Source of the DNA: Petasospora fabianii
Taxonomy: Eukaryota > Ascomycota > Saccharomycetes > Phaffomycetales > Wickerhamomycetaceae
Direction of reading: 5' to 3'
Length of the DNA stretch: 64,000 bases
Assembly: GCA_022641835.1 (NCBI GenBank)
Contig: CP048716.1
Coordinates: 1,736,001-1,800,000 of the forward strand
Positions 57,069 through 64,000 of the stretch are shown here, one piece after another; within the stretch, counting starts at the first letter, position 1; each line of letters opens with the position of its first letter. A program made the translations under genes and the position numbers. The notes beneath the pieces are model-generated. The model was not told the origin of the DNA. It did not search any database and saw only the letters and a program-made list of their open reading frames with translations.

Positions 57069-58223
57069 CTATTCTTCAGAAACGTCAGCGATATAAGATT
57101 CTAAACGTTCCGAATCATGTTTTGTGTCCTCCAAAGCGTGAGTGGATTCGTCCTTTCGGTGCGTCGTGGCGCTTTCTGTGCGGTTGAAGTGTTCGCCATT
57201 GTACCGCGTTGCCATTAGTTTGCGACCACCAAAGAACCGGCCATCCATCTTCTATAAAGATTGTTAGTAGTGTCTCTTTTTTCGTTTGCTCATTCTAGAG
57301 ATACTCACCTCTATGCACTTTGATGCTGATTCTGCATCGACAAATCGCACTAAAACTACACCATCCTCCTCTTGGTCAAACAATATTACCTTCTCCACGT
57401 TCCCAAAGTCTTCACAACCCTCCTTAATGTCCTCTGCGATATCAATCTTCTCTTGTGGGTCTTCACTTAGCTCCTGGAGAGTGAAGGCTCGGCGAAGGAC
57501 CATTGTGCGTAGCCACTTTGGGTTGATAGCCTCGTCATCCCCATGCCAATCCTCTACTCTGTCACTCATCTGTTTTAGCTTCTTCTTGATCACCTTCTTA
57601 TCTTCATCTGTCAGTTGTCTCTTGGTGCCCTGTGATTCATCATTCGAGTTCTCCTGTTTGACCTTCTCCTTAAACTCTGCAGCTTGGACCTTGATTGCAT
57701 CTGCACCGACTCTCAACCTCGTATCGTCAAGCATCTGTACAGCGAGAGGTACACTCTCGGGCTTCATGTAAATTACCAATGCGTCGCCTTTGAACTTCCC
57801 CTCGTCATCGGTGTACATCTTTATTCTGGCTTTACCAGTCAAAAGATCCTCAGAAATCACACCATATTTGGAGAACACCTGTCTGAGTTCAATCACGTCG
57901 CAGTCGAGCGGCAATCCAGAGACATAAACTGCCGTATTCTGTCTCTTTCTCTCTGTTTGTGATCCTTTCTCTTTCAACTTCTTCATCTCTTGGATCTTCT
58001 GTTTTTTCTTTTGCAAGATCTCTTTCTGTGCATCGGTCATATTGTTCTCATTTACAAGGTCCAGAGGTATCCACTGACCAAGAGTAGTGTTGTACTCATG
58101 ACCATCGTTTGGATTCTCAGGATCTTCAAATATCCATTTCTCCTCTACCGTGTCGTATGAGATACGTGGATCCAGCTTTGTAGGGTCAATGGTTCGTGGA
58201 TCAATATCCTTGAGAGTGTCCAT
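57069..58223 (-). CDS. CUS2: Cus2/Tat-SF1-like U2 snRNP assembly factor, spliced
   Basis: A 365-residue RNA-binding protein. In yeast Cus2 binds U2 snRNA and SF3b (Hsh155) and gates Prp5-dependent branch-site pairing. Exons are 57309-58223 and 57069-57251. The intron 57252-57308 (57 bases) has donor GTGAGT, branch TACTAAC and acceptor TATAG. RRM1 lies at about 100-185 (TAVYVSGLPLD, GKARIKMYTDDEGKFKGDAL). An acidic linker and a U2AF-homology-type second RRM follow; it is completed only after splicing: DGVVLVRFVDAESASKCIEK, then MDGRFFGGRKLMATRY. Without splicing the second RRM would be cut after its RNP1 strand. The start chosen is MDTLKDIDPR; an upstream in-frame ATG at 58322 is possible. Confidence 0.93.
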
Positions 58224-58602
58224 GGTGTTGTGGTGTATCGCTTTGACTAGTTTATAAGATGTGTGGAGTTGGAGTGTTTGTATGCCTCTCTGTTTACTTT
58301 TCAACCATCGCGCACAATCCATTTTGGAGACTTCTCCAGTAACTCGGTGCCATGAAGTTGTATGAACTCTACAGACTTATTGGATGCAGTCACTCGAATT
58401 GCAGTTCAGGTTGGATATAATAGTCGGAGCATACCAGTGGCATCAGGCTGCCTACAACTCGACTACATCAACTCATTTCATGACACTTTCTGGATTATTA
58501 TACACGTTTTAGGCCGCCTCCAGAACCCAACGGCCCTCTCGATTCTTTTTGTTGGTTCATTATGCAAATCCCTTCTTTTTATTTAAAGTCACCATTACCC
58601 AC
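58224..58602. other. CUS2 upstream region
   Basis: 379 bases between the CUS2 ATG and the RPB9 stop, both on the minus strand. No additional gene or strong element was identified. If the ATG at 58322 were used, the first 99 bases would be coding. Confidence 0.4.
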
Positions 58603-59132
58603 CTAGACACTTCTGTACGTGTGGTTGCATTCTAGACACACGTAGAAAAGAATCATCGACGTATCGGCTCTTCTCTGTTGCGACTGGAAGAATACCGCAC
58701 GTCTGGCGTGGCACTGTGGACACTCCTTGTCAGATCTCGGAAGTGTTGGGTCGGACTCGAGATCCTTGACGATACCGGCCGTCTCTCTGTTGTTGTGCTG
58801 TTAGTAATCAAGGTGCTATATGGGTTGCAAGAAATGATCATTCTCTCTCTATCTCTACCTCTCATCAGATCGAATAACTTACCCAATATTGGACACCAAC
58901 TCGTGACGAAACACACGGGCCTGCGTGGCTTCCTCGATATAGTCACAGATACGGCACTCGAACAGAAGCTTGTTGTTCTCCTTGTCCTCTCTTGGATACA
59001 ACATGTTGTTGCTGAAATTGTGGTTAGTAGATGCTTGAGACGGCAGCTCACCAGTCAGTAGCCCGTTACAGGCTCGAAAGAAAGCGAAGTCAAGACAACA
59101 TACCAAGCCTTGCAGAAGTGGAACGACGACAT
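58603..59132 (-). CDS. RPB9: RNA polymerase II subunit Rpb9, three exons
   Basis: A 113-residue subunit on the Pol II jaw, involved in start-site choice, elongation and fidelity. Exons are 59104-59132, 58883-59011 and 58603-58786. Introns of 92 and 96 bases have donors GTATGT and GTAAGT, branch TACTAAC and acceptors TTTCAG and CAACAG. Spliced protein begins [20 protein letters not shown]. Zinc ribbon 1 uses CKAC and CRIC; zinc ribbon 2 uses CPQC and CLEC. The linker [20 protein letters not shown] and the motif [11 protein letters not shown] match S. cerevisiae Rpb9 (122 residues). It ends slightly early at TYRSV. The divergent partner MNP1 is the same as in S. cerevisiae. Confidence 0.96.
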
Positions 59133-59380
59133 GGCTACTGAGTGTGCTGGTCTCGCGTTGCCGGCTGATCTCAATCAAGTGCATGTTCTGTTGTCCTTGT
59201 CTGTAGAGCTCGCCGTTCTCATCAACTCCGTGCGCATAACCGTCACGACGCGTCGAGTGCGATGGCGCGGTTATGCCGCCATGGTTTTTTCATCGATTTT
59301 TCAGCTGGACACAACAGAAGAGAACTACGGTCAAGTAGTCTGATCCAACTTCACCTCCTACCTCTGTCCCGCATTCCACA
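59133..59380. promoter_or_regulatory. RPB9/MNP1 bidirectional promoter
   Basis: 248 bases between divergent start codons. It is CG-rich in the middle (CGTCACGACGCGTCGAG, 59241-59257) with no TATA box, which suits two housekeeping genes. Confidence 0.45.
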
Positions 59381-59908
59381 ATGCTTTCCCTCAGACAGTC
59401 AGCCCGTGCTGCCATCAGAGCTGCCCCACGTGCCACCAGACTCACAGCCCTCCGCTTCCAGTCCACCGAGGCTGCTCCAGCCACTGAGGCCCCAGCTGCC
59501 CCAGTCGACCCAAAGATCGCTACCATCGTTGACTCCATCTCAAAGCTCACGCTCCTCGAGACCGCTTCTTTGATCACCGAGCTCAAGTCCAAGCTCAACA
59601 TCCCAGACATCTCCTTCCCAGCTGCCGGTGCCGCTCCAGCTGCCCCAGCTGCCGTTGAGGAGGAGGCTGTTGCCGAGGAGAAGCCAGAGGAGAAGACCAT
59701 CTTCTCCATTAAGCTCGAGTCCTTCGACGCCAAGAGTAAGCCAAAGATCATCAAGGAGGTCAAGGGTCTTCTGGATCTCTCCCTTGTCGAGTCCAAGAAG
59801 TTCGTCGAGGCTGCTCCAAAGGTTCTCAAGGAGAACGTTGCCAAGGAGGATGCTGACAAGATCAAGGCCACCCTCGAGGCCCTTGGTGCCAAGGTTTCTT
59901 TGGAGTAA
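59381..59908 (+). CDS. MNP1: Mitochondrial ribosomal protein bL12m
   Basis: A 175-residue stalk protein of the mitoribosome large subunit. A presequence (1-36, rich in Arg and Ala: MLSLRQSARAAIRAAPRATR) precedes the L7/L12 N-terminal dimerisation part (IVDSISKLTLLETASLITEL), a flexible Ala/Pro/Glu hinge and the C-terminal factor-binding domain (FSIKLESFDAKSKPKIIKEV, KGLLDLSLVESKKFVEAAPK, ALGAKVSLE). Length is near S. cerevisiae Mnp1 (194). Codon bias is high. Confidence 0.96.
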   Translation: MLSLRQSARAAIRAAPRATRLTALRFQSTEAAPATEAPAAPVDPKIATIVDSISKLTLLETASLITELKSKLNIPDISFPAAGAAPAAPAAVEEEAVAEEKPEEKTIFSIKLESFDAKSKPKIIKEVKGLLDLSLVESKKFVEAAPKVLKENVAKEDADKIKATLEALGAKVSLE

Positions 59909-60239
59909 AGAGATTTTCATTGAATGGATATCCTAACGACCATATGAATCACAAACGCACAAACATGAATTTTTCACCATTACATACAGAGAAAAAATTA
60001 CAAAATGAAGGAGAAGGTGGGAGAGAAATTGAGGTTTGAGAGATTGAATATGTGTTGGTTTTAATGATCCACGACACATTTCTCATCTGCTCGAACGTCG
60101 CACGTTGATTGTCTATCATGCGCATGAAACAAACAGAATTCACACATGTACATAGCACTGTTGAGTCTACGAATACAACTTTTAAAGTAACAAAGGAATT
60201 AAAATATCTCGTATGATACTGATGACTTATACGGTCTGT
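59909..60239. other. Convergent 3' flanks
   Basis: 331 AT-rich bases between the MNP1 stop and the stop of the Ser-rich gene. It looks like paired 3' UTRs; no gene is seen. Confidence 0.45.
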
Positions 60240-61271
60240 TTAAAACCTCATCGAGTATCTCTTACGGTTCCCTGTACCTGGGGTACCTGCCTGTGAACCA
60301 CTCCATGAGAATTGTACAGAGTTTCGTCTCGATCCATATGCTGAACCCACATGTTCCCCATATGGTTGTACATGACTATATTCCTCCATTGTCTCATTGT
60401 AGGAGTGATTTGGATTGTAACTTCGCTGCATTGTAGGTGAGACATACATCGATGTAGGACGAGAGGATCTTTGGGAGAAAGAGCGACCACCGTGGGACAT
60501 CGCTGATGGTTGTGGTGATTCAGCGCCTCGTGTGTTGCTTGAGAATGAACGCGGTAATGGGGTGTTTATAACTTGTAAGCCATGACGCTTGTTACCTGTT
60601 ACGGATGGGGAGCCTCCAATGTTATCCGCAAATCTGGATGGCTTTCTTTCATAGTCACGATAGTGAGTATTTCCCGCTGGGAAGGATGGAAGCTTCGGAG
60701 AACTGAATAATGGTGAGCGAAGAGACTCACGCGATGATCGATGTTGAAGATCATTCACTGGAATGTTCCTCATCCGATTCATTCCAGGTGTCGAAGATCT
60801 TGATGTGGTAGCTGTCTGTTGAGACATGAGCGACCTGCGACGGTATTCTTGATGATCTGATCGATGAAGCTGGGGTTGTAGCGATCTCATCTCACTATCA
60901 CCATCGGAATACTCTGTAGAGTCCTCGCTGCTGATATTTGCCGTTTCATCAATCCGTGTGAAGCCTTCTTCCATCCTTGTAACATCTTCTTCACTCATTA
61001 TCAGGGCAGCAAGAGATGCTACAAGCTCTTGCATCTTGGAGTAAAGAGAGATTGATGATGAGTCGATGAGTGAGGTTGACCCCGGAGCACTGTCTCTATT
61101 CAAAGGGGCCTGGATAAGATCAAATGTCGCTGTGAGCATTTCTTGAAAAGATTCCTTTTGTCTGGATGTCAGCTGAGAGTTTTGAAGAAGCTCATGGAGC
61201 TCTTCTTCCATGGAGAGCAGCTCCATCGAGCGTTGTAATGATGAAGGTACACGATCCTGGGAATGAGACAT
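60240..61271 (-). CDS. Unrecognised Ser/Arg-rich protein
   Basis: A 343-residue protein I do not recognise; the frame opens upstream only from TTG, so ATG 61271 is used. Residues 1-110 are helical and acidic (SMELLSMEEELHELLQNSQL, SKMQELVASLAALIMSEEDV). The rest is disordered, basic and rich in Ser/Arg, with many short SP and RxxS sites. Two fit the PKA consensus RRxS: RRRSLM and SRRNSVQF. A PKA catalytic subunit is the next gene upstream. The layout suggests a phosphorylated adaptor, for example at the bud cortex, but no family is claimed. A role as PKA substrate is inference only. Confidence 0.7.
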   Translation of the reverse strand: MSHSQDRVPSSLQRSMELLSMEEELHELLQNSQLTSRQKESFQEMLTATFDLIQAPLNRDSAPGSTSLIDSSSISLYSKMQELVASLAALIMSEEDVTRMEEGFTRIDETANISSEDSTEYSDGDSEMRSLQPQLHRSDHQEYRRRSLMSQQTATTSRSSTPGMNRMRNIPVNDLQHRSSRESLRSPLFSSPKLPSFPAGNTHYRDYERKPSRFADNIGGSPSVTGNKRHGLQVINTPLPRSFSSNTRGAESPQPSAMSHGGRSFSQRSSRPTSMYVSPTMQRSYNPNHSYNETMEEYSHVQPYGEHVGSAYGSRRNSVQFSWSGSQAGTPGTGNRKRYSMRF

Positions 61272-61683
61272 AACTCTTTCGCTTGTCGAATGTGGCAGCA
61301 AATAAGTATATGAAATAGAATATGTCTATGTTTGGACCAGAAGAGCACGGAGGTACGTCCTTCTTGGAGAGTTAACTCTTCTCAACTCAAGAGTTGCACT
61401 ACAACGAAGATATCTGGTGTGTTTACGATCCATCACAAATTGTGTTTTTGTTTGTTGACGCGCCGCTTGTCGCAGGGAAACTCGTACCTACGGCTATTTA
61501 GCACAACACACATCTTCAAGTAAACAAGAATGTATGAAAAACTAAAGACTTGGGCTAAAAAAGAGGCACTGTGTTTATAAACTGATTGCTGATTGCTTAT
61601 GCGAATTGAAGAAAGACACGTCGAAGCGTATAACAGAAAAAAAATTGGTGAAGTACGGGTCTAAAGAGACATCGGCACCTAGC
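61272..61683. other. Intergenic region
   Basis: 412 bases between the ATG of the Ser-rich gene and the stop of the PKA gene. Short open frames only; no recognised signal. Confidence 0.4.
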
Positions 61684-62841
61684 TTAGAAGTCGGCAAAGT
61701 ACAATGCATATGGATCTTCGCCACCGGCACCGTAGTCGAGTTGTTCCTCTGGGTAATGGTCAAAGAGACTTGTGTCACCGATGCCACCGGTGATTGGTGG
61801 CTCATACGGTGTCTCAATGTCCTTCGCGAGCAACTTCTCCCATACAACCTCGGCAAACCATTGGTGGTTACGGATGTCAGCTGGACCATTGGCCAAGTTA
61901 CCCAATCTGTGTGTCAAATCCGCAGTTATGAGACGAGATAGCAAATCAACGGCATCTGGGTGCATGAAGGATGGGTACTGCACTTTTCCTGCAAGAATCT
62001 TCTGGTAGGTCTTCATTGGGGTAGTATCATAAAAGGGCGTGTAACCGGCAAGCATTTCAAAGATAAGGATACCCAATGACCACCAATCCACAGATTTGTT
62101 GTATGGCTTGGTAGTGATTACCTCTGGAGCGATGTAATCTGGTGTACCACACAAAGTCCAAGTGACAGTGGACACCTCCTTTGCAAAACCGAAATCGGTA
62201 ATCTTGATATGTCCATTACGGTCGAGCAAGATGTTTTCCGGCTTGAGATCTCTGTAGATGATGTTGTGAGAATGCAAATACTCAATAGCCAATGTGACTT
62301 CAGCAGCATAGAACTTAGCAACTGGGTTTGGGAAACGTTGGGACTTTCTGAGCAATGAGAATAACTCACCACCTTCAATGTAATCCATCACCATAAACAA
62401 GTTGCGGGCATCCTGGAAGGTACCCCACATACGGATGAGGAATGGGTGCTCGACAAGCTTCAACATACGACGCTCATCATTTGTATGCTCAACTTGCTTC
62501 ATACGAATGACCTGGGCCTTCTTGAGAACCTTGATGGCGTAGTATCTACCGTTGTGGACAGAACGCACCAAATGGACACGGCCAAAAGAACCCGTTCCCA
62601 GTGTTCTCATGATCTGGAAATCACCCAAGGAATATTTTCCTTTCGACACAGTGGATCTCTGTGGTAGAAGTGACTTCTGAATGGCATCCTCCTGCGATGG
62701 GTTGTGTGACACCTGTGGGAGTTGTGTGACAGGTGGCTGCTGATAGACGGCTTGCGCCATCTGCGGGACCTGATGTTGGTATTCCATCTTCTCTCTTTGT
62801 TTGCCGATATGAAGTTTCTTGAGAATGGCGCTAGAATGCAT
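61684..62841 (-). CDS. TPK: cAMP-dependent protein kinase catalytic subunit
   Basis: A 385-residue AGC kinase that mediates glucose/cAMP signalling. A variable N-terminus of about 70 residues is rich in Gln/Pro. The kinase domain shows the Gly-loop [12 protein letters not shown], Lys104 in [12 protein letters not shown], catalytic [13 protein letters not shown] in [11 protein letters not shown], the activation loop [15 protein letters not shown] with the PDK1-site Thr, and the C-terminal hydrophobic motif ending in FADF. It is clearly Tpk rather than Sch9 or Ypk because of WTLCGTPDY and the short FxxF end. Which of TPK1/2/3 it corresponds to cannot be decided. The start is the first ATG (62841); the frame beyond it opens only from TTG. 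Confidence 0.95.
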   Translation of the reverse strand: MHSSAILKKLHIGKQREKMEYQHQVPQMAQAVYQQPPVTQLPQVSHNPSQEDAIQKSLLPQRSTVSKGKYSLGDFQIMRTLGTGSFGRVHLVRSVHNGRYYAIKVLKKAQVIRMKQVEHTNDERRMLKLVEHPFLIRMWGTFQDARNLFMVMDYIEGGELFSLLRKSQRFPNPVAKFYAAEVTLAIEYLHSHNIIYRDLKPENILLDRNGHIKITDFGFAKEVSTVTWTLCGTPDYIAPEVITTKPYNKSVDWWSLGILIFEMLAGYTPFYDTTPMKTYQKILAGKVQYPSFMHPDAVDLLSRLITADLTHRLGNLANGPADIRNHQWFAEVVWEKLLAKDIETPYEPPITGGIGDTSLFDHYPEEQLDYGAGGEDPYALYFADF

Positions 62842-63560
62842 CCAACTTCCCGGTTTGGTGTGGAGGTAGGATGCTGGGCGCTTTGTCAAAGTGGGAGACT
62901 AAAAGTGCCCGGGATTAACGTGGGGCCGCTGACAGGGGATAGCAGAGGTGGGAGGGGGGATAAGACAATCTCGCAATGTTCAGCGGATGTGAAACAGGAT
63001 CTGTGAGCCCAATTGAGTACTCAGATAAGAAGAGCAGATGCCTGGATGACTTTGGTCAGTTGAGAGTGAGTTGGGGAGCCACTAGAGGAGCAGACGGGCC
63101 GGCGGACGGAGGCGGGCAAAGGCTGATGGGGGTGGCAGTCAGAGACTCTGTGTGGAGCAGTGCGGTATTCCTGAAGAGGATATCTCGTGGAGTACGCACT
63201 TATCGGATGATATATGGGTCGCTTCTCGGCAATTGAGGGCTGTTAACTGCTCTTTGGATGCTGATAGTGCTTGCCTGAAAGCCAAAGTGTATCAATATTG
63301 CCTACGCTCAAGGCCTAATTCCACTGGGGTGCGGCGATTTTCGCGAAAACGCCCTGATATGGAAGCTACCCTATTGGGGGTTTACATGATGTTTCGCGAG
63401 CAGATGATTTATGGATTTCGCGTCGCGCTCTTTGGCAGCGCGTATCTCATTATCTCATAAACATATATGCGCTCTTCTCTGTCTTGTGTCCCAGCATGAC
63501 CTTTACGCTGCTGAGACCAGATTTTCAAACACACCCACACACACGTCACATAACTCAGCT
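62842..63560. promoter_or_regulatory. Divergent TPK/NSE3 promoter region
   Basis: 719 bases between divergent genes. It has AGGGG (62934) and GGGGGGGATAAG (62953-62964) tracts that resemble stress-response (Msn2/4) and GATA motifs, but such short words occur by chance. No gene is supported. Confidence 0.35.
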
Positions 63561-64000
63561 ATGGCCCGTAGAGCTAGAATTGTCGACGACGAAGATGAGG
63601 ACGAGGAAGTAGTGGTACAGTTATCTGACGCTGAAGAGGTAGCTGGTACGGGAGAAGAGAGCGACGAAGAGGAGTCTCAGAAGCCAGCTGATAAGAACAC
63701 AGTGAGTGTTCTTCGTGCCATCATGGCCCTCCATATGCAACACACCCCAATCCACAGAAACAACATCAAACGAGTCGCATTCAACGACGAACCAATCACT
63801 TCCCGTTCCCTTGATCAAGCCATGCTCGATGCACAAAAACTACTTCATGACATCTATGGCTTTCAACTTAAGCCACTCCCTTTCAAGGAAACCACGAATC
63901 CACAAGGTAATACCACAGTGAGTAAAACACAGCAATATGTTCTGCTAAGTGCCCTGCAAGATGAGTATCTCCGATTTATCCAAGAGTCCAACTGGCTCAG
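63561..64000 (+). CDS. NSE3: Nse3-like MAGE-domain protein (partial)
   Basis: The first 146 codons of a gene that leaves the window at its right edge. An acidic N-terminus (DDEDEDEEVVVQLSD) of about 45 residues precedes a MAGE/Nse3-type winged-helix start: VSVLRAIMALHMQHTPIHRN, NIKRVAFND, LDQAMLDAQKLLHDIYGFQL and QQYVLLSALQ. The pattern I-x-R-x-x-(I/V) with later (F/Y)-G-(F/M)-(E/Q)-L and Y-(V/I)-L matches MAGE homology domains. Nse3 is a kleisin-linked subunit of the Smc5/6 complex in DNA repair. The GTGAGT inside the frame at 63700 reads through in frame and need not be a donor. Confidence 0.68.
   Translation, partial: MARRARIVDDEDEDEEVVVQLSDAEEVAGTGEESDEEESQKPADKNTVSVLRAIMALHMQHTPIHRNNIKRVAFNDEPITSRSLDQAMLDAQKLLHDIYGFQLKPLPFKETTNPQGNTTVSKTQQYVLLSALQDEYLRFIQESNWL

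Noticed and set aside
63700-63930. GTGAGT words in NSE3 as intron donors
   Set aside because: The frame reads through both in phase with plausible MAGE-domain sequence, and no TACTAAC follows within the window.

Overview
The window is nuclear DNA of an ascomycete yeast of the budding-yeast group (Saccharomycotina). Genes are dense and mostly uninterrupted. Introns are short, with TACTAAC-type branch sites, and the protein set matches Saccharomyces and Komagataella/Ogataea-type yeasts. CTG codons lie where actin-family proteins carry invariant leucine (ARP1, 42180-42188), so CTG is read as Leu and the CUG-Ser clade is unlikely. A sphingolipid delta-4 desaturase, absent from S. cerevisiae, points to a lineage outside the Saccharomyces group. 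The species cannot be named from the sequence alone.

Layout. 1-3152 holds no gene I can recognise. 3.1-11 kb: RHO1 (with a probable 5'-UTR intron), MET16, NUT2/MED10, a Dal5-family permease and EHD3. 11-21 kb: sphingolipid desaturase, HEM13, an unrecognised coiled-coil protein, AMD1, TRM2 and DAD1. 21-25 kb: a degenerate Rho-like GTPase, PRM5 and RHO3. 25-34 kb: an RRM-like protein, a multi-pass membrane protein, YSF3 (SF3b subunit) and THO2. 34-43.7 kb: LPD1, a GC-rich self-complementary island that may encode a structured RNA, SGD1, MSP1, ARP1 and FUR1. 44-55.6 kb: LSM7, ALF1, PGA2, RPC31, INN1, a second C2-domain gene, CHS2 and SCO1. 55.7-64 kb: OLA1, CUS2, RPB9, MNP1, an unrecognised Ser-rich protein, a PKA catalytic subunit and the 5' part of NSE3, which runs off the right edge.

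Nine genes need splicing to give a complete protein or appear to have a 5'-UTR intron: RHO1 (UTR), RHO3, YSF3, LPD1, SGD1, ARP1, LSM7, CUS2 and RPB9. I derived their exons by hand from splice signals and frame. YSF3, LSM7 and RPB9 are missed by single-ORF gene finding.

The layout preserves many S. cerevisiae neighbourhoods: LSM7-ALF1-PGA2-RPC31-INN1, RHO1/MET16/NUT2, PRM5-RHO3, THO2-YSF3, ARP1-FUR1, CHS2-SCO1 and RPB9-MNP1. This supports the gene names independently. The most notable local arrangement is INN1, a second C2 gene and CHS2 head-to-tail, because Inn1 is the known activator of the Chs2 septum synthase. I found no transposon, virus-like element, rRNA operon, CRISPR array or convincing tRNA.
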